Notes: generated from the sequence alone by a model not told the origin. Shown: positions 32,469-42,275, numbered from the stretch's first letter. The stretch is DNA of 64,000 nt from Symbiodinium sp. CCMP2592 (GCA_905221615.1 CAJNDT010003101.1:1-64000); one strand, 5' to 3'. Numbers and translations are program-made.

Positions 32469-32986
32469 AGGGTTTTCGGGGCTTAGGGTTTAACAAGGTT
32501 CGCAGGGAGGGAAACCTGGTAGGCCCCCTTGTCTCTGTTTTAAGCCGTTGTTTTAAACCAGCCCACTGTTTCAAAATACGCGATTAATTTCAAAAGGTTT
32601 AAGGGTTTGCTTCAGAAGATACTGCGACAAGGCCCAACTGTAGGATCTTGCAGGCCATGAACGAAGGAAGACCCCGCAAACCGTGCGAGTGAGGGTAAAA
32701 AGTCTACGGGAGTTCCGGAACATAGGGCTGCCAACACAAACCCCAAGCGGAAGGAGCCTACGTTTAAGGAGATCAGTCCTAGTGCGGAGTTGCCGACAAG
32801 TCTCTGCCCGATACTCGACAGGATCTGAAATGCATCAATGCCACAAAGGGCCTGCAAAACGAAACGGGTAGCGGTTCGGAAAGGGTATTTGGGGTGTGCT
32901 TGACATTGCTTGAAGGCAACTTCAAGGAACGATATCGAAAGGAGCTTTTGGTGACAGCGACCCAAACCTTTTGTCGCCCTAAACAC

Positions 32987-33056
32987 TAGGAACAAAGGGA
33001 TCTTGGCTTGCCCTCCAGTGATGTTGTTGAGCCGAGGGCCGAGGATGGGCCGTCTT
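32987..33056 (-). CDS. candidate exon abutting a fold-back element
   Basis: The exon begins at the end of family A element 33057-33255, whose terminal CCAAG would be the acceptor. It reads RRPILGPRLNNITGGQAKIP then LFL, to donor CTA|GTGTTTAGGG (70 nt). If the element is removed with one flanking dinucleotide, the frame continues upstream as PSFHPR. Confidence 0.55.
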
Positions 33057-33255
33057 CTTGGAGGCCCTCTTGACTTAGTAAGTCCACTTAGTATCCCCTA
33101 GAAACCCCATTATAATCCCCATAACCCACCTTACTAAGTCAAAAGGGCCTCCAAGTAAGAAACCCTAAACCCTATAGATCCCTTTAAGGAACCCCTATAG
33201 ATCCCTCTTAGGACCCCTTTAAAGGAACCCTTACTAAGTCAAAAGGGCCTCCAAG
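33057..33255. repeat. fold-back element, family A, two right ends
   Basis: CTTGGAGGCCCTCTTGACTT on the left. The right end AAAAGGGCCTCCAAG occurs at 33141-33155 and again at 33241-33255, with CCCTAAA and AAGGGATCTATAGGG-type phrase between them. Confidence 0.85.
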
Positions 33256-33401
33256 TTGGGTGAAAGGAAGGATCTACGTGCCTGCAGAAAGCTGTTCCGG
33301 CTTCGGGTCTGAGAATAAGGTTCCATTAAAAGGGGTCTATGTAAGGGCTACTATAAGGCATCTATAAGGGTACTGTAGTATAGGGGCCTTAAGAACTACT
33401 T

Positions 33402-33506
33402 TACTGAACTTAGAACCCTAGCAAAAACTATAATTCTAGCTGTTTCTTAGGGATTATGATAACTTATAACCAAAAATTTAAAACTATTTCTAAGTACCCC
33501 TAAGTA
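33402..33506. repeat. dispersed repeat, family M, nested
   Basis: TACTGAACTTAGAACCCTAG to CTAAGTACCCCTAAGTA, inserted in a family D element (TATAGGGGCCTTAAGAACTA at 33379). Confidence 0.8.
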
Positions 33507-33922
33507 GAGGGGCCTTGATCACCAGAAAAAGGGGCCTCGGGGTACATTATAGTTTACTAACACAGGGACGGTCAGGAAGCACTAGTACAGACTTTGGGGT
33601 TGCGTGCTTCAGCTCTAAGCCCTACCTGTAGGCTAATACCCTACCCCTTGTTTAGGGGATCTACTTTTCTATATAGCAGATCCTAACCATAAAACTAGGT
33701 ATCCTAAAAAGGGGTAAATGATGAGCCTCTAGGTAAACCCGAAAGCTCTTTCAGGGTTTCGCCGGCACTCCAAAGCCTTTTGGCGTAGATCGCGACTCTC
33801 TGCCCTGGGTGCCAGAACCCCAAACCCAGACTTCACCAGAACCCTAAACCCCAAGCCCGAAAAAAACCCGAAACCAGGAACACCCCTGGCCCTAAACCCT
33901 AAAGCCCGCAAAAAACCTGCTG

Positions 33923-34011
33923 ATGTAGGAACCAGATAAAAAAAGCCTGGCCCCATAGCCTGGGATTCATATAACAGAAACCCACAGGGTTCCTGAATCA
34001 GGTTCCTACAT
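33923..34011. repeat. fold-back element, family L
   Basis: ATGTAGGAACCAGATAAAAA to GAATCAGGTTCCTACAT. Confidence 0.8.
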
Positions 34012-34014
34012 GAC

Positions 34015-34124
34015 ATATGGGTGGTTGTCAAAATCATGGTCCCTCTTTGGGTGCCCTAAATATCAGGTGCCGCACTATCATGGGACCCAGAAAGGGACCC
34101 TGATTTTCACAACCACCCACATAT
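34015..34124. repeat. fold-back element, family N
   Basis: ATATGGGTGGTTGTCAAAAT to TTTTCACAACCACCCACATAT, 4 bp from the family L element. Confidence 0.8.
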
Positions 34125-34440
34125 ACACACCATTAAAACCCTGGAAAGCCCAGCTATAAGCCTGCATCGAGCCGCCTCTTTGACCCGCAACTTAGGGGCT
34201 GAATACCCTACCTAGCCCCCCCCAAAAAAAAAAGGTAAACCTTTTCAACTATGGTAGGGCTTATAGGGTTTAGGGTTTAGGTAGTCCTAGCCCAAAAAAG
34301 GTTGAGGAATATACGAAACCCATAAAGTTAACGGTTACCTACTCAGACACTAAGTTTAAGTCAAAACCCTTGAATGCCACACGGCCAGAGCCGCTCGCTC
34401 AATGACTTTCCTCTTCGAGTTTCGGGTCAAGGAGCGAGGT

Positions 34441-34533
34441 CCCAGAGACTCCAAAACCCTCCTTCAACTATAGTAGGATCCCTAAAACGCTTTAAGGAGT
34501 AGTCCTTAATTCAGGGATATTGGAGTCTCTGAG
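34441..34533. repeat. fold-back element, family G, second subtype
   Basis: CCCAGAGACTCCAAAACCC to GGGATATTGGAGTCTCTGAG. Confidence 0.75.
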
Positions 34534-34742
34534 TTCACAGCTCAGCTGATTTGGGGTGTAGGTTTCATGGCTGTTTGGGGAGGGTTGAGGGTTTTTTAGG
34601 GAGTTTTGGGGTTGGTTAAAAGTTTAGGGCTCAGGGTTGAGAGCTGCTGAGGGTGAGAAGTTGCAGGATTAGGGTTGATCGGTTTGGGGTTTAGGGTTTA
34701 GGGTGTCAGTCAGAGAGATCGAGGATCCGTGGCTGAACTCAC

Positions 34743-34880
34743 CTCACCCCGAGCCGAAGGTGCGGCAAAGGCACCCAAAGCATCTGCCGCATGACGTCCA
34801 GCTTTCCGACGTCATCGGGCGGCACCTGCTCAATGTTCTGCTGGAGCTTCCTGGGAACGAGCAAGAACACGGAGTCTGGG
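34743..34880 (-). CDS. exon, charged/leucine-rich, unknown protein
   Basis: One of the longest good exons (138 nt). After acceptor ACTCCCAG it reads PDSVFLLVPRKLQQNIEQVP, PDDVGKLDVMRQMLWVPLPH and LRLGV, to donor AG|GTGAGTTC, a consensus eukaryotic donor. Third positions are mostly G or C. The opposite strand is also open but His-rich, as expected of a shadow. Family unknown. Confidence 0.8.
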
Positions 34881-34905
34881 CTGGGAGTGTAGGGAATTAG
34901 GATTT

Positions 34906-35007
34906 GGGAGTTTCCGAAAATTAGGGGTACCTTATTTTGGGGTCCTTTTAATAATGATCCTACTATTTAGGGTACCATATGAGGGCCCCCTATTTTCGGA
35001 AACTCCC
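34906..35007. repeat. fold-back element, family F, with 4-bp duplication
   Basis: GGGAGTTTCCGAAAATTAGG to TATTTTCGGAAACTCCC. ATTT flanks both ends (34902-34905, 35008-35011). Confidence 0.95.
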
Positions 35008-35230
35008 ATTTGAGTTTGGGGTTTAGGTTTTATGGGACAGGGTTTGGGTTTCCGGTTTCGGGCTTCAGGCTTTCCTGGACCTTCCGAAACCTTACTGCGA
35101 CTTCCTTCTACAAGTCCCTGAAAAAGTAGACTACTTGGGGTTAAGGCAAGGTAAAATCTTTTCGAGCCCTGAACCCTAAATCCCCCAAAGGCCCTAAATT
35201 CCCACCCAGGCCTGCTTAGGCCGTGCCCAC

Positions 35231-35269
35231 CCTTTTTCTTAGGGTGCCTGGACCCAGAAGGACTTCAAC
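35231..35269 (-). CDS. weak micro-exon candidate
   Basis: VEVLLGPGTLRKR between GTCGCTAG and AGG|GTGGGC, with telomeric units on both sides in the usual polarity. Confidence 0.4.
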
Positions 35270-35632
35270 CTAGCGACCTCTTTAGGTCTAAGGAGTCTAA
35301 GGGTTTAGGGTTTAGGGTTTGGGTTTTTTGGGCTTACTGTACACCTCTTTAGGCCTACGGAGACCCTTAGGGTTTAGGGTTCAGGGTTTAGGTTTTTTGG
35401 GCTTATGGTTTCAGGGTTAGCGCTGAGGTTTCAGGCTCTTAGGGAACAGGCTTTGGCACCCCCTGCTTGCCGGTTTCAGGGTTATGGGCGCGGGAACCTG
35501 CAGCCCCGAACCTTACAACTCCAAACCGTGAAGAAGATACCACTCAAGCAAACCCACAACGTAAAGCTCTGAAAGCCTAATCCTCTAAATCCAGATCTTA
35601 GGTGCTCCAGTGATTTTTCGTGGCCTGCGAAC

Positions 35633-35677
35633 CTGTAGCCTTTGCAACTCGCACCTCGGAATCCTTGAGCAGTGTGC
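35633..35677 (-). CDS. candidate micro-exon
   Basis: Acceptor AATATCAG, split codon, TLLKDSEVRVAKAT, donor G|GTTCGC (45 nt). Starts in the same phase as the exons at 9485 and 53431, with a faint resemblance. Confidence 0.55.
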
Positions 35678-36654
35678 CTGATATTTTAGGCTTGGTAACA
35701 TGCAACATGAAACCCTAATTAAACTTCAACTCCAAAACATGAAACCCTAAACTTCAACCCCAAAACCCTCAAAGCCTGAAGCCTTCGGATCAGCCCCTGA
35801 TCTCGACTGCTAAATGCTCCAAGCCCGAACCCCTTTCCAGGTCCTCGCGTGGGCATCCGTAGCCTGAGCTGGACAACCGGGGCTTCAAGGTTTGGTGGGT
35901 GTGGGCTGTTTGGGGTTCTGAGGTTTAGGAAGTTTAGGAATTAGATGGGTTTAGGTTTTTGTTGAAAGAAATGTTCTAAACCCCAAACCGTTTCAGCAGG
36001 TTATAGCCTTGACCCTTCAGGCTTGCAGTGCCTCTGTTTCGGGTTGAGGGTCTGGGAGCCAGGAGTAACGCCTTGTGCCCGCTTGAGCTTACGAGCAAGG
36101 CCCCCAAACCCGCCTTTCTTGTCAACCTAAGTCCTAGCGCTTCCACAGCGCACCCACGCAAATTGCTGATAGGCGCAGTATTTCGGACTGTTTTCCTGCG
36201 TCGAAAGTTAGTTGCCCCGTCGATTTCAGAAGTTTCTGAAGCGATTCTGCTTCAGGAAGCGACCCAGCATGAGGAGCAGTGCTCTCATGTTCATGTTTTA
36301 TGAATGTGAGTACACCACTGATACACATATTGCAACAGCTCAGGGTTCGCACGAGGCTCGATGTCGGGAAGGCTAACAACAAGGCGGTGGAAGGGACTGC
36401 TGAATATATTTCCAGCTACTATCAATGGTGCCAGAACAGAATGCGCCTGCAAAGCAGGCTTCCGGCCCCGACGGTGCATTTTACGCCACACGCCTTTGCC
36501 GTGGGAGACATGGTAGTGAGGCAAACCTAGGTCGTCGGCTACAGTAGGGTACAAGCGCGCCCAATCACTCACGACCGCCTCCGTGCGGCATCTGTCGATG
36601 CAGCGAAGGCCGTGGCAACTCTCCTTTGCGATTCTATATAAAGATGACTGCGAC

Positions 36655-36806
36655 CAGATGGTCTACGCCAGCTTCGCAGAAGAGCTCAAACGTGTCCTGC
36701 AGCTCCACGGTTCCCACCACGCGCAAGCAAAGGACCATGGAAAGGCCGAGAGCCAGCCATGGCACCACCTGCTCTTGTGTCACGTCCATGGCAGAGTGGG
36801 AGTACC
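36655..36806 (-). CDS. candidate exon, membrane-like
   Basis: Starts after GGTTCAG: YSHSAMDVTQEQVVPWLALG, LSMVLCLRVVGTVELQDTFE, LFCEAGVDHL, to CTG|GTCGCAG; the frame stays open to a stop at 36634. One clear hydrophobic helix is followed by an acidic stretch. The plus strand is also open, but with seven His in a short span it reads as the shadow. Confidence 0.65.
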
Positions 36807-37167
36807 CTGAACCCACAACTCCAAACCCGAAACTTTACATGAACGTCCTTGCTCGGGCAGTCTGGGAGCACCCTGCACCCGACACCCTAGACGAACCCAA
36901 AAATCCCTGGACTTGTACTCCAACCCACTCGGCAACCATCCGGTACACTTCTCGTTTTGTGCGTGTGCACCTGAGCTTGCATGTGCCATGCTAGGGCTTC
37001 GAGCTTCGAGGCCTTGAAGGGTTTGGGGTTTCGAGGCGTTTAAGGGTTGGAAGGGCTTGGGGTTTGGAGGCGTTTAAGGGTTTGGGACCCTAGAGTAAGG
37101 ACGTGTTTGGGGCTTAGGCTTGTCAGTGACTTCGTGGTTGTCTTGACGCGCTTCCAATGTACGTAAT

Positions 37168-37222
37168 TGCCCCCCCCCCCAACCCCCCCCAACCCCCCCC
37201 AACCCCCCCCACCCCCCCACCC
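37168..37222. repeat. poly-C with AA spacers
   Basis: Runs of 8 C separated by AA: a short C8AA tandem repeat. Confidence 0.9.
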
Positions 37223-37343
37223 CTCAAAAAACCAAACCGGAAACCGCCAAACCAGGCCTTGGGGTGTTGAACACACTAAAAAGCGCGGGTTCCTTATGGA
37301 GACGCTTAGACCTAAGTAAACCCTATATCCTAAACTCTGAAAC

Positions 37344-37431
37344 CCAGCTGGGGCACGTTCTTGAAGAGCTTCATGTTGTAGTCGAACTTGAGATTGTCTG
37401 GATCCGAGTGGTCGATGTCGAGGTACTTCAC
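37344..37431 (-). CDS. exon, unknown protein
   Basis: VKYLDIDHSDPDNLKFDYNM then KLFKNVPQL (88 nt) between acceptor GGCTTTAG and donor G|GTTTCAG. Almost every codon ends in C or G and the peptide is hydrophilic and non-repetitive: one of the clearest exons. Telomeric units flank it in the usual polarity. Confidence 0.8.
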
Positions 37432-38016
37432 CTAAAGCCGCACGCTTTGGGGTTAAGGGTTTAGGGCTTAGGTGCTCATGGCCCATCAGCCCTAGACCCC
37501 AACCCCTTAAACCCGAAAGATCCATGAACCTTAAACCCTCAAGTCCCACAAACCCTGACCCAAACCCCGAAATCCCAAACTCAACTCCCTAAACTCCAAA
37601 CCCTAAGCCCTAAACCCCTAAACCCTAACCCCCCCCGAATCCTGAACGCTAAACCCTAAACTTCCCTAAGCCCGGAACTCGCGTGCTACAGCGCGAACCC
37701 TAAGCTGCCGTCCAATTCATACAACAAAAGGTAGTCCTTGAAGTGGCCCTGGGATCTTGAGAGCTCCTTAAAAGGGATCAAAAGGGTTCCTAAGAGGGAT
37801 CTATAGAGTTTAGGGTTTAGGGTCTAGATCATGGGGCCTTAGTAGAGTAAGGCTATCAATAAGGTAACGGTACTGACATCATCTATTTATAGCCCCAGAT
37901 ATCCTCCAAGCAACCCCTGAACCCTTAACCGCAAAGGAGGTCTAACTCATAGACAAAAATCCTAAACCCTGAACCCTAAACCCTAAGACCTAAACCCTGA
38001 ACCCTAAATCCTAAAC

Positions 38017-38108
38017 TTAACCCCTAGTAACCTACCTTTTTAGGGTTTCTTACTCCGATTCCTTATATAAGTCCTTAAAAAGGTAGGTTCTTCAGGGTTA
38101 AGGTAAGC
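38017..38108. repeat. fold-back element, family H
   Basis: AACCTACCTTTTTAGGGTTT to AAAAAGGTAGGTTCTTCAGG. Confidence 0.75.
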
Positions 38109-38165
38109 TCCAAACCCCAAACTTTAAGGTCCCGGGGTCTGAGATTTTCCGGCCTGGTCCCAGAC

Positions 38166-38202
38166 CTCTCGATCTGCGCCATCCGGATAAATGTCCTGGC
38201 AG
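38166..38202 (-). CDS. candidate micro-exon, related to 55163-55250
   Basis: ARTFIRMAQIE between GGGGAAG and AG|GTCTGG (37 nt). The RMAQ segment aligns with LRFARMAQLNTR in the exon at 55163. A second open frame (CQDIYPDGADREVWDQAG) is the alternative. Confidence 0.45.
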
Positions 38203-38264
38203 CTTCCCCAAACCGGAAAAATGCCAAACCCCACTTAAATTTCAGAAATTTAGGCTGTAGGGCT

Positions 38265-38392
38265 TAAGGTTAGGGGTTACGGGTCTAGGGGTCTAGGGGT
38301 TTAGGGTTAAGGGATTTAGGGGTTAGGGTTTTTAGGTTTAGTGAGGTTTAGGGTATTTAGGGTTTCGGGAATTTAGGGTTTAGGGTCTCCGC
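38265..38392 (+). repeat. TTTAGGG array, degenerate
   Basis: Units TTTAGGG, TCTAGGG and TTAGGGG. Confidence 0.85.
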
Positions 38393-38599
38393 AACCTAGC
38401 AGAATGGAAGGATCTCACACTTAAGCGCCCTTAGAACCATAATAAACACACATCTTTCATCAACCCCTGGCATTTTAAAGGTAAAACCTAGAAGAGAATT
38501 CCCTAAGAGTCCTAAAGTATAACAAGTGCCCCTACATCTGCGGGGCTTTGGGGCTACACATAAAGTCTACTAGGCTCAGGGCTCAAGCCGTGCTTGACG

Positions 38600-38760
38600 G
38601 CTTGGGATCCAGCTGCTACTACTAACACGATTGCGACTACCACTACCACGAAAACTACCAGCTGCCCCTATCACTACCACCAAACTGGCCACTACCGCTA
38701 CCGTCGCCACGACGACAACCAGTAGTGCTGATAATCATCATCATCACCGTACTATTAATC
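38600..38760. repeat. degenerate trinucleotide region
   Basis: ACTACCACT-type triplets, related in style to the microsatellites at 18.2 and 54.6 kb. No convincing exon. Confidence 0.5.
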
Positions 38761-39319
38761 ATAATAGTTCTCTTGAAATCACTTACAACGGCGCGCATAG
38801 CTCATGGACGTCCCGCAGTTCTCCTTTCAGGTACGATTCTGAATCAACTGAATAGCAGGGTATACGCTGAAAGGGTAATACTGGGCGACGTAGTACAGAT
38901 CACAGGTTGTGTAGCGGACACATGAGGAGTCCACGAAAGGGTGCTCGAAATCCAAGAAGCCTGACGAGCTAAATCCGAGAACCCTAAAACCATGAAGTCC
39001 ATTTACCGAAGGAACTTACCCTAGACCCGAAACTTAAACCCCTAACCCCGAAACCCTAAAACCCTAAACCCCACAAACCGTGAACCCTAGGCCCCTTGTA
39101 CCCTGAACACTCAACCCTGAAGCCCTGAGCCTGTTCAATGCTAAGGCCTGAATAGTTTACGCTATACTTCTAATAACACCCTCCCAACCAAAATCACATT
39201 TATTATACCTTTGCTAACAACTCGTCTCAATCCACCTGCAAAACCCTATAGACAACATATCAAAGCCTGTGCTGACTTTACAAACCAACTGAAACCGGAT
39301 AGACCTGCCGAAAGAACCC

Positions 39320-39455
39320 GAAACCCTAAACCCCAACCTAAACCCTTAAACCCTAAACCCCGAAACCCTAAACCCCTGAATCCCTAAACCCCTAAACCCC
39401 TATACCCTAAACCCCTAAACGCCTAAATCCCTAACCCCTAAAACCCCTAAACCCC
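39320..39455 (-). repeat. CCCTAAA array
   Basis: CCCTAAACCCC variants ending at the donor of exon 39463-39526. Confidence 0.9.
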
Positions 39456-39462
39456 ACTTCAC

Positions 39463-39526
39463 CTTGATGGCGTTCAGCAGCTCCCCGAGGTGACGCTTCG
39501 TGGGCATGTGGACCAGGCCAGGGTGC
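39463..39526 (-). CDS. exon, unknown protein
   Basis: After acceptor AAAGAG, one base, then HPGLVHMPTKRHLGELLNAI and K, to donor AAG|GTGAAGT (64 nt). Strong coding look. The acceptor motif CCGAAAGAGGC is repeated on the far side of the adjoining family B element (39672-39682). Confidence 0.75.
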
Positions 39527-39537
39527 CTCTTTCGGCT

Positions 39538-39644
39538 TAAAGGGAACTCCAGAAAGTTGGAATATGGTTTCAGGGTAGGATACCTTATCATTTACCATAA
39601 AGGGCTTAGGAGAATCATATTCCAACTTTCTGGCTTTTACTTTA
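39538..39644. repeat. fold-back element, family B
   Basis: TAAAGGGAACTCCAGAAAGT to CTTTCTGGCTTTTACTTTA. Confidence 0.85.
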
Positions 39645-39883
39645 GGTTTTTTGTTTTACAGGGGCCATTCGACCGCCTCTTTCGGTTTAGGGTTTAGGGT
39701 AAGGATCCTACAAATCCTTTCACATGGCCTGTTCTGTTTTCTGTCAAGGATATAGCGGGTCGGGAATTTTAGATTTGAGTTGTTGTTGCCTGAGGGGTCA
39801 AAATCACCTCGTGCGTAGCTTGTCGCCTGCACAGTTCTTTGCCGCGGTAGCCCCGGTCACAGCAACAAGACCGCAGGGTTTAA

Positions 39884-39988
39884 TGTAGGGGCCTTGCAAC
39901 TAGAACAGGGTTTTAGTACTATAACTATATCACATAATGAGGACCCCCCCCCCCCAAATAGTACAGGTAACTATTTAAGCCCCTATAG
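39884..39988. repeat. fold-back element, family D
   Basis: TGTAGGGGCCTTGCAACTAG to AACTATTTAAGCCCCTATA, with a poly-C run inside. Confidence 0.75.
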
Positions 39989-40139
39989 TAGTAATTGGGG
40001 GGCCTCGAGGTTGGCTTGAGGGGTCGTGGGTAGCTACTGGTGATACCAGTGGGGCTGGAGATTCCCATATGGTTTAAGGTTTAGGGTTTAGGATTTAGGG
40101 TTTAGGGCCATGAAGCTTAAGGCCCTATAAGCCCTAAAC

Positions 40140-40181
40140 CTGAAACGGGGCCGAGCATCTCCATCCACTTGTAGTCCTGGG
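40140..40181 (-). CDS. candidate exon
   Basis: Acceptor TCTTCAAAG, split codon, QDYKWMEMLGPVS, donor G|GTTTAGGGC (42 nt). The donor itself is a telomere-type unit. The frame is open upstream as FLFKA. Confidence 0.65.
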
Positions 40182-40407
40182 CTTTGAAGAGAAACCAGAC
40201 AGAACAAATTATAAGCTCGTATTTCATATTGGTTCCTTTAAGGAGCGCAAAAACAGGTACGAACTAGCATGCATTTCATTTCATAATGGTTCCTTCAAGG
40301 AACAGCTCCAAACACGAGTATAAAGGCATGGCACTCCAGAGCGCCTGTAGACCCCTCGTAGGAAGCCCAAAGAGATCCCAGTGATAAAAGTAAACCCTAA
40401 ATCCTAA

Positions 40408-40511
40408 TCTAAGGGCCTTAATATTTCGAATAGGGTTTTGGGGCCCAGTATACTATAATGATAATAGGGAATCTTCAAGATAGTATAGGTAATTATTCAG
40501 CCCTCTCTATT
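40408..40511. repeat. fold-back element, family D
   Basis: TAAGGGCCTTAATATTTCGA to TAATTATTCAGCCCTCTCTA. Confidence 0.75.
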
Positions 40512-40621
40512 AACTCCAAACCCTAAACCCTAAGCCCTAGCCACTAAATCCTAAACCCCTAAGCCCCGAATTCCCAAACCCTTAACCCTCAAACCCTAAG
40601 CCCTAAACCCAAACTCCTCAC

Positions 40622-40723
40622 CCAAGAGTCTTCATCATCGTGAGGCATCGCGGGCAAAGGTCCGATCAGGGGCTGCTGCGCAGCGGCTGCTGCGGGAGTG
40701 TCCTTTCCCAGGACCATGGCCAC
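40622..40723 (-). CDS. exon downstream of a newly made intron
   Basis: 34 codons: VAMVLGKDTPAAAAAQQPLI, GPLPAMPHDDEDSW, donor TGG|GTGAGG. Its first 23 nt (GTGGCCATGGTCCTGGG...) are duplicated at the donor side of the preceding intron (40901-40925), so the frame runs cleanly from KALFE (40924-40947) into VAMVLG. Ala/Pro-rich linker with an acidic end; product unknown. Confidence 0.8.
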
Positions 40724-40923
40724 CTAGGAGTTTCCGAAAATTAAGGGTACAAGTACCATTAAAGGGATCCTTTAAGGGCTCCTTAAAGGGATCTATAAGG
40801 GGTTCTATAAAGGGTTTAGGGTTTACAGGGTTTGGAGTTTCGAAAATTAGGGGTACCTTATTTTGGGGGCCTTGTACTAAGGATCCTACAATTTAGGGTC
40901 TCCTTTCCCAGAACCATGGCCAC
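40724..40923 (-). repeat. 200-nt intron formed by repeat insertion between 25-bp duplicates
   Basis: The 25-bp sequence beginning TCCTTTCCCAG occurs at 40701-40725 and 40901-40925 with one mismatch. Between them lie pieces of two family F elements, an AAGGGATCTATAAGGG phrase and a telomeric unit. On the minus strand the duplicate nearer the donor supplies GT and the insert ends CTAG at the acceptor. Confidence 0.8.
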
Positions 40924-40947
40924 CTCGAAGAGAGCTTTTCGGGGGGG
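40924..40947 (-). CDS. candidate micro-exon upstream of the new intron
   Basis: PPRKALFE (24 nt), acceptor AGGTAG, donor GAG|GTGGCC. Phase 0 joins it to the next exon. Confidence 0.6.
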
Positions 40948-41391
40948 CTACCTTTTTAGGGTCGCTTTTTGTGGTTTCTATATTATAGCTCCTTAAATTT
41001 GGCAGGTCTCTTGGGCCACACACGGGCTAGGGTTAGGTTTTTAATATTGGGCTTGGAATTTTTGGGGTTTCGGCTTCCATCACAAACTAACATCAAAACT
41101 CTGGCGTTCGCTCTGTGCAGCCAAGGAGACAGCCAAGGCTCCACAAGCAAAGGCCAACGTCAATGCCTCGTCATGGAAGTTACACGGGGGTGGGGAACAA
41201 ACATGAACCTTCCAGACATTTAGACCAAACGTAGTTACAAATGCTGAAGCCTAAACCACACCGATGAAGCCTAGAGTGACGTGACCTGTTGGCCTTTCAG
41301 TATAAAACACCTTGCCAGGACGAAAACTAACTTGTTTACACTTCTTACTCCGAGCCCGTATCCCGGAACTTGGCCGACCACTTAGAAGGGG

Positions 41392-41492
41392 CCCCCACCC
41401 TGTAATAGTGACCATAAGGATTATATAGGATTATATTAGGGCCCTATTATACTCCTATTATACCACTATTACAGGGAGGGGGCAGCTTCTAA
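41392..41492. repeat. fold-back element, family J
   Basis: TTAGAAGGGGCCCCCACCC to GGGGGCAGCTTCTAA. Confidence 0.9.
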
Positions 41493-41496
41493 CGAC

Positions 41497-41558
41497 CACT
41501 CATGAAACCACACAAATGCAAGCACGGCTCTCCAGATGCCATCAAAACTCGGCCTCAG
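41497..41558 (-). CDS. candidate exon, hydrophobic
   Basis: LRPSFDGIWRAVLAFVWFHE between AATGCGCAG and TG|GTCGTTAG (62 nt). The donor overlaps the flank of family J element 41392-41492, so the intron begins with that element. Confidence 0.6.
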
Positions 41559-41800
41559 CTGCGCATTGCGCCGTCCACGTCTAGGGTTTAGGAGTGTAGA
41601 GCAGTGTTGAATAGGGTGCCTTTAAAAGGTCCTTATAGAGGGTCTATAAGGGTTATAAGGGCTACTATAAGGGTTTAGAGAATAGGGTCTTGGGGCCCAT
41701 TATACTACAATTATGCCGAGGAACCCCAAAATAGTCTAGGTAATTATCCTATATTAGAGGCGCGTTTAGGTCTTAGGTGTGACTTTGTCATCATGCAGCT

Positions 41801-42275
41801 ATGCTTGTCTTTAAACGGCACGGTTTTATGGGGCTGAGGGTATCGCCCTCCAAACCTACACCCCTAAACCCTAAACCGACACCTCACCCCGGTCGGATGA
41901 TAGTCAGCTCTTCCCCCGTACCTGAACCCTCAACATGGCCCGCAGCATTCTTGAAAGATATTAAAGGGGTGTTCCTGAATGGATGTATGCGAGAAGATCT
42001 GGGCAAGATGAGCGCCGAAGTGGTATTTGCAGGCACATCTTGTCAAAACCATGCACGTTGAGAGTAAAAATGTCTTCGTCGACGTGTCAATCTCAAGGAT
42101 CAGCAAGTGGGCGCGAAAACCGCTTCTCCCGAGCTTCCCCGTTAACCCAACTCTGAACAGGGAGGCTTCAAGGCTGAACGGTTTCAGGTTGAAAGCTCCG
42201 CCAAGATCGGTCGCAGTCCGAAACTGTATACCCCCCTTAGAATCATGGCTTTCCTTATCCCATACCCCACCCTAA
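41801..42275 (+). other. two overlapping plus-strand ORFs, doubtful
   Basis: WPAAFLKDIKGVFLNGCMRE with DLGKMSAEVVFAGTSC, and downstream VESKNVFVDVSISRISKWAR. They are protein-like but have no third-position bias and lie on the opposite strand. They could be a decayed transposon or chance. Confidence 0.25.

Noticed and set aside
32612..32995. 127-codon minus-strand ORF
   Set aside because: Protein-like but without third-position bias. It overlaps the donor of exon 32987-33056, so it is more likely intronic.
34703..34900. Plus-strand ORF over the exon at 34743-34880
   Set aside because: His-rich shadow; the minus reading has a consensus donor and better composition. The same reasoning applies to 36583-36994 plus.
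37040..37549. 169-codon minus-strand ORF
   Set aside because: Mostly telomeric and poly-C-derived codons (Gly/Leu runs); the real exon (37344-37431) is in another frame.
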